A stretch of DNA of 64,000 nt. Source: Lysinibacillus fusiformis. Lineage in GTDB: Bacteria; Bacillota; Bacilli; Bacillales_A; Planococcaceae. Below, piece by piece: positions 1-8,990 of this stretch. Positions within the stretch are counted from its first letter, which is position 1. The number at the start of each line of letters is the position of its first letter. Under the pieces are notes generated by a model. That model saw nothing but the letters and a program-made list of their open reading frames with translations, ran no database searches and was not told the DNA's origin. Both the position numbers and the translations under genes were made by a program. The stretch covers positions 1-64,000 of the forward strand of contig JASENG010000002.1 in assembly GCA_030027265.1 (NCBI GenBank), read 5' to 3'.

Positions 1-32
1 AAATGAACTCTTTTAGTGGGGATTTCCATTTA

Positions 33-596
33 CTACGTAGTAACTAACATATCTTCTTTCGCAAAATAAATCGAGAATAAATCCTCTGCCAATTCTTTTG
101 GCGATTTTTTATTTGTCAGTAAAAATGTATTCGTTAAACGTAAAATCGAGCCTAATAAACTTTGGGAAAACATATGGATATTAATCCGTTGCAGGTTTTG
201 CCCCTCAAGAATCTCTTCAAACTTGCTTACTAATTTCTCTTTCACAAGATACGATTCCTCAGATTGATAGAGCCCAATCTTTGTAAGCATTGGATTTGCA
301 GTAAAATAATGCAGTAAGTTTTCAACTACTTTTTGAAAAGGAGTATCCTGCTGATGAAATTGTTCATCCAGTATATTTAATAAATCTTGCTGAAATTGTT
401 GATTTAAATCTTGAAATAACGATTCCTTACTTTCAAAGTATAAGTAAAATGTAGGCTGTGTCACCTGTGCCGCTTTTACAATATCACTGATTTTCGTTTG
501 ATAATAGCCGTTAGTTGAGAATAATTCGATTGCTTTTTCTCGCAGTAATTGTTTACTTTTTTCACCGTTTGAATTCACTTTTCGTCCACGTGCCAT
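33..596 (-). CDS. TetR/AcrR-family transcriptional regulator
   Basis: A 187-residue protein with an N-terminal TetR helix-turn-helix at about residues 15-60 (AIELFSTNGYYQTKISDIVKAA, then the typical TFYLYFESKESLF segment) and a helical ligand-binding domain after it. Such proteins repress a nearby promoter until an effector binds. The ATG at 596 is preceded by a modest purine-rich site. A perfect palindrome overlaps the likely -10 region just upstream, so autoregulation is likely. The neighbouring wall-polymer operon runs towards it and ends in its own terminator, so the target may be only itself or genes outside the window. The ligand is unknown. Confidence 0.9.
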   Translation of the reverse strand: MARGRKVNSNGEKSKQLLREKAIELFSTNGYYQTKISDIVKAAQVTQPTFYLYFESKESLFQDLNQQFQQDLLNILDEQFHQQDTPFQKVVENLLHYFTANPMLTKIGLYQSEESYLVKEKLVSKFEEILEGQNLQRINIHMFSQSLLGSILRLTNTFLLTNKKSPKELAEDLFSIYFAKEDMLVTT

Positions 597-650
597 AGTA
601 CTCTTTCCACCTTATCCTATGAAATTACTACCATCAGTTTCCACTATTAC

Positions 651-691
651 AATGTTAATAACATTATAATATACTTTCCGATATTAATAAA
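651..691 (-). promoter_or_regulatory. Promoter with palindromic operator for the TetR gene
   Basis: On the minus strand TTTATT (686-691) and TATAAT (663-668) are separated by 17 nt. A perfect 15-bp palindrome, AATGTTA-A-TAACATT (651-665), overlaps the -10 box and start region. That is the usual arrangement for TetR autorepression. The protein-site link is inferred from position. Confidence 0.5.
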
Positions 692-792
692 GACTTTAGT
701 CTCATTGCAATGAAAAATAGGCAGCTTTTACAGTGACTTACAATTACTTCAGAAACATCCACCATAGTCCTATTAACCTAAAAAACGAAAAT

Positions 793-821
793 AAAAAAGG
801 AGCACCTATGAAAAGGTGCTC
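793..821 (-). terminator. Rho-independent terminator of the csaB operon
   Basis: GAGCACCT (800-807) pairs with AGGTGCTC (814-821), followed on the minus strand by a run of six T. It lies directly after the stop of the flippase gene. Confidence 0.85.
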
Positions 822-826
822 AACTT

Positions 827-2362
827 TTAGGATATTTTAAATATTTTATTTTTAATCGTGAACAAATAGTCTTTCACTTCTTTTATGCCAAATAGCAAAT
901 AAGACCCTAAAGTGACCACTGTGAAGACGATTAACCCTAACACAAAAGTAATCCATTTATTATCAAACGCTAGATAGTGGCTTGAGAAATACATCACAAC
1001 AGCTATTAAAATAAAGGAGACGATGGATTTCAGTATATCGGCACTACCTTTACCTGCCCCTAGCTTCAAATCGTATTTGAAGTGTGCGTAGACAATCAGC
1101 ATAAGTGTATTAATAATCGAACTAATTAATGTTCCCCAAGCAATCGCATTTACACCCGCCGCATCAGCCATTAAGTACATCACGGCAATATTGATGACAA
1201 ATACATTGATCAAGCTGAAGGCAACTGGGGCCATTGAATCAGCTTTTGCATAATAGAAGCGTGTAATATACGTATTGGCTGCCAAGAAGAACATCGATAA
1301 TACGAATATTTGCAGTACAGGCGTCGTGATGGCTGTCCCTTCTTCTGTAAATTCCCCATATTCGAATATTACCTGAATCAGATTCGTTGAATAGAAGAAT
1401 GAATAGATTGACACCGGAATCAATAATAGCAATAAATAATGCAAGCCTTTGCTATATAAATTGCGAATGGAATCATAGTCATCCTCCGCTTCTTTTTTGC
1501 TCAGAATCGGGTAAATGACCGTTGTGACAGCTGTTATAAGAATGGCTTGCGGAAACTGCGTCAAACGTGATGCATAGTTGACAACGGAAATTGCACTTTC
1601 TCCAAATCCAAAAAACATAACGAAAAATCGCTGCAGCATCGCATATATTTGCAGTGTTCCTCCACCAAGGGCAATCGGCAGCACCATCAACCACAGTTCT
1701 TTTGTGGTTTTATCATGCTTAAAAGACAGCCCGACAGGATGTGTATTAAGCTTGCGATAACCCGTCACAAGGAAGTAGATCATAATGACTGCACTAACAA
1801 AGGCACTAACTCCATAAGCAATCGGCCCGATCACCCATGATAGACCAACGGCCACAATTAAAAAGAATGCATTATATATTAAAATTGAAACACTCGACAA
1901 GTGAAATTTATCATTAATATTTAATAGCCCGCTATACCAAGAGGCTAAGCATAAAAGAATCGAAGACGGCATCATCCAGTAAAATAAATGCTTCGCCAGC
2001 TCAAATTCTTGTTCGCTAATATCATAGTTGTTATCATAAATGAGTTTCAAAATCGGTGTTGTAAAGATCAGCACGATGATTGTCATTATGGATACAGAGA
2101 CTAAAACGATTGTAAAGGACTGTTTGACAAATAGTGCCTGATCAGTTTTCTTTTTGTTATAAAGTGAGATGACAGCTGTAGTAAAAGCTCCCCCAATGAC
2201 TAAATATAAAAAGTTCGGCAATGTATAGGCAGTAAAAATACTGTCCGCAACATAAGAGAAACCATATTGATAGCCGATCGCCATTTCTCGGAAGAAACCA
2301 AAGAGTCTTGCCACTATATTAATGATCGCGACTGCCCCAACTATTTTCATGAACTTATTCAT
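827..2362 (-). CDS. MurJ/MviN-like MOP-superfamily lipid-linked glycan flippase
   Basis: A 511-residue integral membrane protein with about 14 predicted hydrophobic helices. The N-terminal GFFREMAIGYQYG segment is typical of the MurJ/MviN family, which flips undecaprenyl-linked wall precursors across the membrane. It is the last gene of a three-gene operon; its ATG overlaps the stop of the glycosyltransferase gene by 4 nt, so translation is probably coupled. In this context the substrate could be a secondary wall polymer or repeat-unit lipid rather than lipid II. Family placement is secure, substrate is inference. Confidence 0.85.
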   Translation of the reverse strand: MNKFMKIVGAVAIINIVARLFGFFREMAIGYQYGFSYVADSIFTAYTLPNFLYLVIGGAFTTAVISLYNKKKTDQALFVKQSFTIVLVSVSIMTIIVLIFTTPILKLIYDNNYDISEQEFELAKHLFYWMMPSSILLCLASWYSGLLNINDKFHLSSVSILIYNAFFLIVAVGLSWVIGPIAYGVSAFVSAVIMIYFLVTGYRKLNTHPVGLSFKHDKTTKELWLMVLPIALGGGTLQIYAMLQRFFVMFFGFGESAISVVNYASRLTQFPQAILITAVTTVIYPILSKKEAEDDYDSIRNLYSKGLHYLLLLLIPVSIYSFFYSTNLIQVIFEYGEFTEEGTAITTPVLQIFVLSMFFLAANTYITRFYYAKADSMAPVAFSLINVFVINIAVMYLMADAAGVNAIAWGTLISSIINTLMLIVYAHFKYDLKLGAGKGSADILKSIVSFILIAVVMYFSSHYLAFDNKWITFVLGLIVFTVVTLGSYLLFGIKEVKDYLFTIKNKIFKIS

Positions 2363-3459
2363 CGGACCGAACCACCTTTTATAGCAGATTCGTATAGCCC
2401 AATGACACGTTTTGTAATTTCATTCGCATCATGAATCAATAAAATATCGCCTGCCGCGCCAGTATCATAATACTGCTCTTTCGGTGTATTCAATGCATTT
2501 ACCATTTCACTCGCGAGGGCATCCGCATTTTGCGTTTCTACTAGATGACCTGCTCCATTTTCCAATAAGGAAACAAGTCCGCCTACCCGCGAGGCAATCA
2601 CCGGAGTTCCTGCCGCAATTGCTTCAAGAGCAACTAAGCCAAAGCCTTCAATATGGGATGGCAATACAAAAACATCGCTTGCCTGGAACCATTTCACAAG
2701 GTCTGTTTGTTCAAGTGGATCCATGAATTTAACGGAGCCATCTACTAAAGGCTCTAAACTTTGAATGAAGTTTTGATCTCTTCGCGAACCAATCACAACC
2801 AATTTCACTGGGCGATCGGTACTTTCCCTTACTTGTTTGAAAGCGTGCAATAATTCCTCTACACCCTTTTGCTTAATGACATTCCCAACAAATAAGAAAA
2901 TAAAGTCATCTTCTTTAATGCCTAATTTTTTTCTAACATCCTTTTGTTCTGCCGGATGGAAAACTTCACGATTTACGCCCATACTGCAAATCAAGATTTT
3001 GTCCCGCGGGATATTAAAATCGTTCTCGATTTGGTCAGCTAGAACCGGACCTACGGCAATGACATGACTGCTCTCTTGCAGGATTTTCTGTGTCCATTTA
3101 CGAATCTTGGCACTTTTCTTTGCCATTCGTTCAATATCCCCGCCATGGGCAGTAACGATATATGGAATGTTGAAGACTTTCTTTAGCATGTAAGAAAAGA
3201 CACCTGAAGGAAAGACGTAATGTGCATGTGTAATCGAGATTTGCTTTCGATTTCCAAGCGCCTGGCTAAATACATTTAAAGCCCATTTACTATATTTTAA
3301 GATGGTATTCTTTTTGCCTGTTGCTGGATTATCATTTGCAGCGACAATAACATCTACTTTTTCTTTTTTCAGAGCATCCACTTGATTTTTTACAAAGATT
3401 CCAAATGAAAGATGCTTGCTGGAAGGATACATATTGCTAATTACAAATACTTTTTTCAT
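2359..3459 (-). CDS. GT4-family glycosyltransferase
   Basis: A 366-residue GT-B enzyme. The N-terminal half has HAHYVFPSG and TAHGGD motifs. The C-terminal half has the nucleotide-sugar-binding signature EGFGLVALEAIAAGTPVIAS (about residues 270-290), characteristic of family 4 retaining transferases. No signal peptide or membrane span, so it acts at the cytoplasmic face. It overlaps csaB upstream and the flippase gene downstream by 4 nt each. It probably adds a sugar to the wall polymer that CsaB pyruvylates. Donor and acceptor cannot be read from the sequence. Confidence 0.85.
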   Translation of the reverse strand: MKKVFVISNMYPSSKHLSFGIFVKNQVDALKKEKVDVIVAANDNPATGKKNTILKYSKWALNVFSQALGNRKQISITHAHYVFPSGVFSYMLKKVFNIPYIVTAHGGDIERMAKKSAKIRKWTQKILQESSHVIAVGPVLADQIENDFNIPRDKILICSMGVNREVFHPAEQKDVRKKLGIKEDDFIFLFVGNVIKQKGVEELLHAFKQVRESTDRPVKLVVIGSRRDQNFIQSLEPLVDGSVKFMDPLEQTDLVKWFQASDVFVLPSHIEGFGLVALEAIAAGTPVIASRVGGLVSLLENGAGHLVETQNADALASEMVNALNTPKEQYYDTGAAGDILLIHDANEITKRVIGLYESAIKGGSVR

Positions 3460-4601
3460 TCGTCCTTCACTGCCTTTGCCATCAATTGTTTTCCGTTCAT
3501 CGCATCGGAATATAGGTTTTGCGAAATTTCTTTTGTATCTTCAACAATTTGTTGCCAATTTGTTTGCAGCATATCCACTGCACGCGAAATCACATATGGG
3601 TCTTGCTCAATTTCCTCTAGTGAAATACAACGATCTGTTGCATTAATTAGTTTCATATAATTGCTTACTTTCTGATGATAGGAAAGTGCGATGATCGGCG
3701 TTTGTGAATCCGTTGCTAATATTAAGGAATGCAATCGAGTTCCAACAACAATATCAAATGAGCTTGTAATTTCAAGCAATCGATCAGGATGCAAATTGTC
3801 ATTGATTATGTTTACTTTGTCTTTATTCCTCATATATTGCTTTATATCCTTTGTTACGTAAACGTCCTGAGGATATTTTGTTGCAAAAAATGTAATCGTC
3901 ACATTTTGTTTATCAATGGTATGGTCTAAATTTTCTGCCATACTTTTTACATAAGCCTCATATTTTTCTTCATCACCAGATGGCCAATAATTGGCATTAT
4001 AAACAGGTACTGCAGAAACGCCTATACTCACTGGCTTTTTAGCTTGTACCTTTTTTGGTTTATGTAATGAAAATGCAGGATCTCCAATAACATTTACCTC
4101 TTTTTTAACCCCAATATCTTCTAAAAGCTGCTTAGATTCCGGATCTCGCACAGAGATATTTTCGGCATGCTTGCACATTAAGCGAATCATGAAACGTCCC
4201 GTAGAAGTATCCAGCGGGCCGGCACCGCATCCATATACGATATAGGGTACATTGGCATTTTTCGCCATCAAGGCATATGTCCCATATAGGTGTGCTTCAC
4301 GGCGATAAAAGTCCATCAAAATACCGCCCCCGCCAATAATCAGCAAATCAAATTGCGAAACGTAATTTTTATTGGTTCTATATGTTTTATAGAAAGTTTT
4401 ATATAGGTTCCCTTGTTTATAATAGAGAGGATAGCTATGAACACCATATCTTTCAGCCGTTTGCTTAGCATTATTGCTAAACACGGTTATGTCCTCGTTC
4501 TTTACGGAAAATTCACTTTTCAGCTGCGAGAGGATTCCAACTAAAATCGACTCGTCGCCGTTGTTATCATTTCCGTAGTTACCTACGATTCCGATTTTCA
4601 T
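3456..4601 (-). CDS. csaB: CsaB polysaccharide pyruvyl transferase
   Basis: A 381-residue member of the polysaccharide pyruvyl transferase family (begins MKIGIVGNYGNDNNGDESIL; has a glycine-rich LLIIGGGGILMDFYRR segment and GTRLHSLILA near the C-terminus). In Bacillus anthracis and relatives CsaB transfers pyruvate from PEP to the secondary cell-wall polymer, creating the ligand for SLH domains. At least eight SLH proteins in this window fit that role. ATG at 4601 follows an AAAGGATG ribosome-binding site. First gene of the operon. Confidence 0.92.
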   Translation of the reverse strand: MKIGIVGNYGNDNNGDESILVGILSQLKSEFSVKNEDITVFSNNAKQTAERYGVHSYPLYYKQGNLYKTFYKTYRTNKNYVSQFDLLIIGGGGILMDFYRREAHLYGTYALMAKNANVPYIVYGCGAGPLDTSTGRFMIRLMCKHAENISVRDPESKQLLEDIGVKKEVNVIGDPAFSLHKPKKVQAKKPVSIGVSAVPVYNANYWPSGDEEKYEAYVKSMAENLDHTIDKQNVTITFFATKYPQDVYVTKDIKQYMRNKDKVNIINDNLHPDRLLEITSSFDIVVGTRLHSLILATDSQTPIIALSYHQKVSNYMKLINATDRCISLEEIEQDPYVISRAVDMLQTNWQQIVEDTKEISQNLYSDAMNGKQLMAKAVKDE

Positions 4602-4633
4602 GAATCTACATCCTTTTAATTTTATAATGAGTA

Positions 4634-4642
4634 ATTATACCA
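4634..4642 (-). promoter_or_regulatory. Extended -10 promoter for the csaB operon
   Basis: On the minus strand TGG precedes a perfect TATAAT (4634-4639), giving an extended -10 element about 33 nt upstream of the csaB ATG. No well-spaced -35 box is seen, which is tolerated with a TGn motif. Confidence 0.5.
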
Positions 4643-4829
4643 TATAACTAGTCACAAATATGTCTAGATCCTCGTTCCTTCATAGAACTTTAATATAATC
4701 TAGGAATGATTGAACCAAAAAGAAAAGTAATCGTTTTAAAAAAACGCAGGAGTCGCCGCCTACACTACAATCAAGAGTACTTTTGCTTAAAATAAGACTA
4801 TAAAATACCCGAAAAAAAATCTCGAACAT

Positions 4830-4866
4830 ACAAAAGGCCTTCAGAATTAGACTATTCTGAAGGCCT
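4830..4866 (-). terminator. Terminator of the SLH phosphodiester glycosidase gene
   Basis: A perfect 13-bp stem (4835-4847 with 4854-4866), a 6-nt loop, then a short T run on the minus strand. It lies 60 nt after the stop of the glycosidase gene. The rest of 4602-4925 holds only the csaB promoter; a 70-codon frame at 4680-4892 runs through this hairpin and is not credible. Confidence 0.85.
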
Positions 4867-4925
4867 CTTGTCGACAATCTAAAGCATCTCATTGTAGCAG
4901 GAGATACTTAAAATTCTTGCTTAAA

Positions 4926-7166
4926 TTATTTTAACGAACGGTAGATAAATAAACCGAAATGCGCTCGAGTAATATGATCATTTGGCTTAAATGTTCCATC
5001 TTCATAACCAGTTGTAACCCCATTGTTCGCTAACGCCTGAACATAGCTATAAGCCCAGTTACCCGTTGATACATCCGAAAATTGCTTCGATGAAATGCCT
5101 GTTAGATCGAATGCTTCCGCGATGATTTTGGCCATTTGTGCACGAGTAAGCTTACCATTTGGATCAAATACTCCGCCCTCTTTACCGCTAATGATGCCTG
5201 CATTTTGGGCTGCTGCAATTTGCTTATAATACTCATGAGTTACAGGTACATCTTTAAAGTTTGGATTTACCACATTATCTAGGTCCAATTTCAGAACACG
5301 CGCTAAAATTACTGCTCCATGAGCGCGAGTAATTTCTGCATCTGGTTTAAATGTTCCATCTTCATAGCCTGTAATGTATTGGTTTTCTGCTAAATAAGTA
5401 ATTTCGTTATAATATGGATGAGATGTAGTGACATCCGAGAATAACCCTTTGCCTTGAACTTCAATTGGATATGAAACAGTTTTTGTACCTAACTTGGCTA
5501 CAATACTGCCTTTACCTGCTTTTGAAGCTGTAAACTTGCCGCTGCTCGTAATTGTTCCGATATTCCCTTCAACTGACCACTTCACCATGGAAGCATCATA
5601 AACCAATGCTGCTCCACTGGCATCTTTAGCAGTGACTGTATAAGTTGCCGAACTTCCTGCTGCAACTTGTTTACTTCCGCTAACCGTCATTGTTGCCGGT
5701 GCATCGACTACTGTTACTGGGAAGGACTGGAGCGTTTTACCATTATACGTAATAAAAATACGGTCATTTGCTGCTTTAGTCGAAACAAATGTCATTCCGT
5801 TAACTTTTAATGTTTTATTCTCAGAAACTAAAGCTAGTTTGCTAGCGTCAATCGTTAATGGATTATAATACTTATCCAAAATATATTGCACAGTCACTTG
5901 TGAGCCTGTTCCAGCTAGTAAAGTACCCACTTTTGAGCGAGTAAATTTAATGCTGCTTGCTTCAGAAGTTGGTGCTGTACTTACTGCTTCAAAAATCGTT
6001 GAGATTGCGCGTTGAGATCCATAAGCCGGAGTATTTGCCAGTACGACATTATTGCTGCCGTAATCACGGTAACCCATTGTTGTAGAACCGCCGCCATCCA
6101 TGTTAATGGCACGATCATATCCCAAACTTACAATATAATTTGCAAACTCAACAAGGGTCATCCCTTTTGAGCTTGATGTTTTATCGACAGTAATAAAATG
6201 TACTTTTGATTTGTCCGCACTGATGGCGATCGCACTGCGAGCTGTTCTTTCTGTTGCACGCGAGCTATTGATATTCATTGTAATATCTCGTTTTCCATCG
6301 CGGACCAGCATTGGACCACTGGCAACCATAAACTGAGAGTCCTGCCATTTTTGATCGATGGTCATTGAAACAGAGATTTCATCACCAACCTGGATAGACC
6401 CAAGCTCTGTTGATTTATCCCCATTTGCTGAAATAACGAAACCATTTTTCGGAATCTCTACTTTTGCACTGACACCATAAGGATATACCTTGCTTACTTT
6501 CCCGACTATAGTTTGTCCAAATTGAGTAGACGTAATCGGACTATCAGTTGTCACCAAGTATTGAACCCCATATTGATTCGAGTTGGTAGTTGATGTATTA
6601 TTTTGCGGCGTAAATAGAATCGCTTCATTTGCTTCTCTTGTACGATTTACACCAGTAATTTCATATGACTTTCCTGAATGGTTTAAAGTAATGTCAAAAT
6701 CAAATGTATCAATTTCAGCAAGACCATCTTTCGTTACTCCAAAAGCGATTGGTTTACTAACATACGCATCGTAACTGTCTGAAATCATCCCGCCATAGTA
6801 AATCTGATTATTTTTCGAGATTAAGTAAATCGGGAAACCATTGTCCATATGGAAGAAAGATCCATTGATGGCCCCGACAACACGATTTCCTTCACCAGAA
6901 TCGCGATTTGCCATGTTTGTAGTGGAAGATCTTCCCGCAAAACTGCCAGGTAAGCCAAGATCTACTTTTGTAAAACTATCATTTAAATCTATTGCTATGT
7001 GATTAATATTATTCGAATATGTACCTTTATATATGTATTTATTCAAATTGACTCCAGAAGACAGCGGTTGACTGGAAACAACGGTTTGGCTAGCGGCACT
7101 TGCTAGCGAATTGGCTGACATCAACACTAAGAAACATGCAACGACAATACTTACTATTTTTTTCAT
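4926..7166 (-). CDS. Secreted phosphodiester glycosidase (NAGPA-like) with Ig-like and three SLH domains
   Basis: A 746-residue exported protein. Residues 1-25 are a signal peptide. Residues about 90-395 match the phosphodiester glycosidase (NAGPA-type) family, with INMDGGGSTTMGYRD as the hallmark. A bacterial Ig-like domain follows at about 490-570, then three SLH domains to the C-terminus (ITGYEDGTFKPDAEITRAHG, SGKEGGVFDPNGKLTRAQMA, TTGYEDGTFKPNDHITRAHF). The family cleaves sugar-1-phosphodiester bonds, so a wall-glycan or teichoic-type linkage is a reasonable substrate; that is inference. Start supported by AGGAG six nt upstream. Single gene with its own terminator. Confidence 0.88.
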   Translation of the reverse strand: MKKIVSIVVACFLVLMSANSLASAASQTVVSSQPLSSGVNLNKYIYKGTYSNNINHIAIDLNDSFTKVDLGLPGSFAGRSSTTNMANRDSGEGNRVVGAINGSFFHMDNGFPIYLISKNNQIYYGGMISDSYDAYVSKPIAFGVTKDGLAEIDTFDFDITLNHSGKSYEITGVNRTREANEAILFTPQNNTSTTNSNQYGVQYLVTTDSPITSTQFGQTIVGKVSKVYPYGVSAKVEIPKNGFVISANGDKSTELGSIQVGDEISVSMTIDQKWQDSQFMVASGPMLVRDGKRDITMNINSSRATERTARSAIAISADKSKVHFITVDKTSSSKGMTLVEFANYIVSLGYDRAINMDGGGSTTMGYRDYGSNNVVLANTPAYGSQRAISTIFEAVSTAPTSEASSIKFTRSKVGTLLAGTGSQVTVQYILDKYYNPLTIDASKLALVSENKTLKVNGMTFVSTKAANDRIFITYNGKTLQSFPVTVVDAPATMTVSGSKQVAAGSSATYTVTAKDASGAALVYDASMVKWSVEGNIGTITSSGKFTASKAGKGSIVAKLGTKTVSYPIEVQGKGLFSDVTTSHPYYNEITYLAENQYITGYEDGTFKPDAEITRAHGAVILARVLKLDLDNVVNPNFKDVPVTHEYYKQIAAAQNAGIISGKEGGVFDPNGKLTRAQMAKIIAEAFDLTGISSKQFSDVSTGNWAYSYVQALANNGVTTGYEDGTFKPNDHITRAHFGLFIYRSLK

Positions 7167-7274
7167 TTTCTGCTCCTAACTCTACTAATTTTTAAATTCT
7201 CCATTTTATTCTATCAAACTTCGACATGTAAAAGAAGGGAGCGAGATGCATATAAATCAAAATAGTATTATCGT

Positions 7275-7302
7275 TTTATTTGTAAAACAAATTATGTATA
7301 AT
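7275..7302 (+). promoter_or_regulatory. Sigma-A-like promoter for the O-antigen-ligase-like gene
   Basis: TTTATT (7275-7280), 16-nt spacer, TATAAT (7297-7302), about 50 nt upstream of the start at 7354. The -35 is weak and the -10 is perfect. Confidence 0.45.
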
Positions 7303-7353
7303 GACTAAGTAATCATAAAATAATAAGATGAATATCATGAAAGGAATTTTACA

Positions 7354-8811
7354 ATGCAACAATCGACAGTTCGTATACAATGGCGTGAAATTCTAACAAT
7401 TTCAGCGTTAATTGCTTTTACGTTTTTAGCATTATTACTGCCTTCCAAAATTGCTATGATCGTAACGGCCATTGTTTTTATAATTTTTGCGTACAAGAAG
7501 CCATTTGAAAGTCTTCTATATCTAGTTATTTACGTAGCAGTAAGACCATTTTTAACCGAAATCAATTCAGGTCTGAAATTGATCGGGGACCTCATTACAG
7601 CCGTATTATTAGTCAAACTGCTTATTTCCAGCAAATTCGATTTGAAAAACCTATTAAAGTTCAAGCTATTTGAATGGGCATTCTTTGCTTTTTTACTATT
7701 TGGAGCAGTAGTTGGTTATTTTAACGAAGTTAGTTTAGGGGCCGTGATCTTCCAGATCCGTACCTTTATTATTATGTACTTAATCTACTACTTCCTATCT
7801 CGATCACAGCTGCCAAGCAATTGGATGACAAAACTTGCCTGGACCGGAGTTGGTCTTGGTTGGATCTTATCGCTGCACGGAATCATTGAAAAAATTTCGA
7901 TTCGCCAATGGCTGCTTCCTTATTATTGGAAACATACAGTATTATCTACTGAAAATATGTCCCGTATTTATGGACTTCCAGGCAATCCGAACTCGTTAGC
8001 TTTAATTTTAATGTTTTCCATCATTGCCGTACTATTCCTAAAATATCTATACAAAAACGGTGAATTTAAAATCCTGCTTAACATTAGCATAGTATTATTT
8101 ATCGGTATATTTATTTTGACGTTCTCAAGAGGAACGATTATTTCTGCCTTCGTTCTGGCAGTCATCTATATCATCTTCACGAAGAACTTTAAACTGATTA
8201 AACAATTGGTGATAAGCGGAATTGCAGCCATTATCTTTGTTTACTTCCCGGTAATCGGCGGCGTCAATTTAGTGCAAGCTTTGGGCGTTGAAGCCCCTGA
8301 AGGCATTGCCGGCGGGATTGGAGATCGTTTAAATCAAACATTGGATGAAAAAAATATTGAACGAATGACATCTAATGGACGAATTTTCTATATTAAAAAA
8401 GGTTTTGAAATTCTAAGCGATTATCCGCTTACTGGTGCTGGTTTCGGTACGTTCGGCGGTGCAGCTACCGTATCATATGGCTCGCCAATTTACGAAGAAT
8501 ACGGAATTGACTTATCGATCTACTTCGAAAACAAAATCTACTCGGATAACCAATACATCCAAATCATTGCGGAAACTGGTGCCATCGGAGTCATCTTATT
8601 TGCGATTTTCTTAATCGGTATGTTGGTTCTGTTCTGGAAAAATCGCAGCTCCAAGTTCAGCATCTTTATGATGGGACTTTGGTTCTCAACATGCTGTTCG
8701 GGTGCTTATTATAATATTTGGGAGCTTAAAGTGTACACTTTATTCTTCTTTATAATCTTTGGTCTCTTTGCGCTGCAACAGAATTTCTATAAACAATATA
8801 GACTTAAATAA
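7354..8811 (+). CDS. O-antigen ligase/polymerase-like membrane protein (Wzy/WaaL family)
   Basis: A 485-residue polytopic protein with about 11 hydrophobic helices and a large extracytoplasmic loop at about residues 300-400. The GRIFYIKKGFEIL and PLTGAGFGTFGG segments and DNQYIQIIAETG near the last helices are typical of the O-antigen ligase family (RmlA/WaaL/TuaE-like). These enzymes polymerise or transfer undecaprenyl-linked glycans at the outer face of the membrane. It diverges from the SLH glycosidase gene. It may polymerise or ligate the wall polymer or an S-layer glycan, but the acceptor is not known. ATG preceded by AAAGGA. Confidence 0.8.
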   Translation: MQQSTVRIQWREILTISALIAFTFLALLLPSKIAMIVTAIVFIIFAYKKPFESLLYLVIYVAVRPFLTEINSGLKLIGDLITAVLLVKLLISSKFDLKNLLKFKLFEWAFFAFLLFGAVVGYFNEVSLGAVIFQIRTFIIMYLIYYFLSRSQLPSNWMTKLAWTGVGLGWILSLHGIIEKISIRQWLLPYYWKHTVLSTENMSRIYGLPGNPNSLALILMFSIIAVLFLKYLYKNGEFKILLNISIVLFIGIFILTFSRGTIISAFVLAVIYIIFTKNFKLIKQLVISGIAAIIFVYFPVIGGVNLVQALGVEAPEGIAGGIGDRLNQTLDEKNIERMTSNGRIFYIKKGFEILSDYPLTGAGFGTFGGAATVSYGSPIYEEYGIDLSIYFENKIYSDNQYIQIIAETGAIGVILFAIFLIGMLVLFWKNRSSKFSIFMMGLWFSTCCSGAYYNIWELKVYTLFFFIIFGLFALQQNFYKQYRLK

Positions 8812-8820
8812 CTTCCGAAA

Positions 8821-8857
8821 AATGCTAAAAAGCAAATTTGCTTTTTAGCATTTTTTT
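8821..8857 (+). terminator. Terminator after the O-antigen-ligase-like gene
   Basis: A perfect 32-nt palindrome (8821-8852) followed by seven T, ten nt after the stop codon. Confidence 0.9.
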
Positions 8858-8990
8858 ATGTCTTTATTCCCCCATTATCATAAATTCAATAGATATTCTA
8901 TTTAATTTTTTGCCCCTATGAGAAATATTACTCTTATTTATCTATTAAAATTTTGATATAGTTATAGAGACAAGGAGGCGATTAGAAAAT

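Noticed and set aside
4680-4892. 70-codon minus-strand ORF
   Set aside because: It spans the terminator of the glycosidase gene and lacks a start signal.
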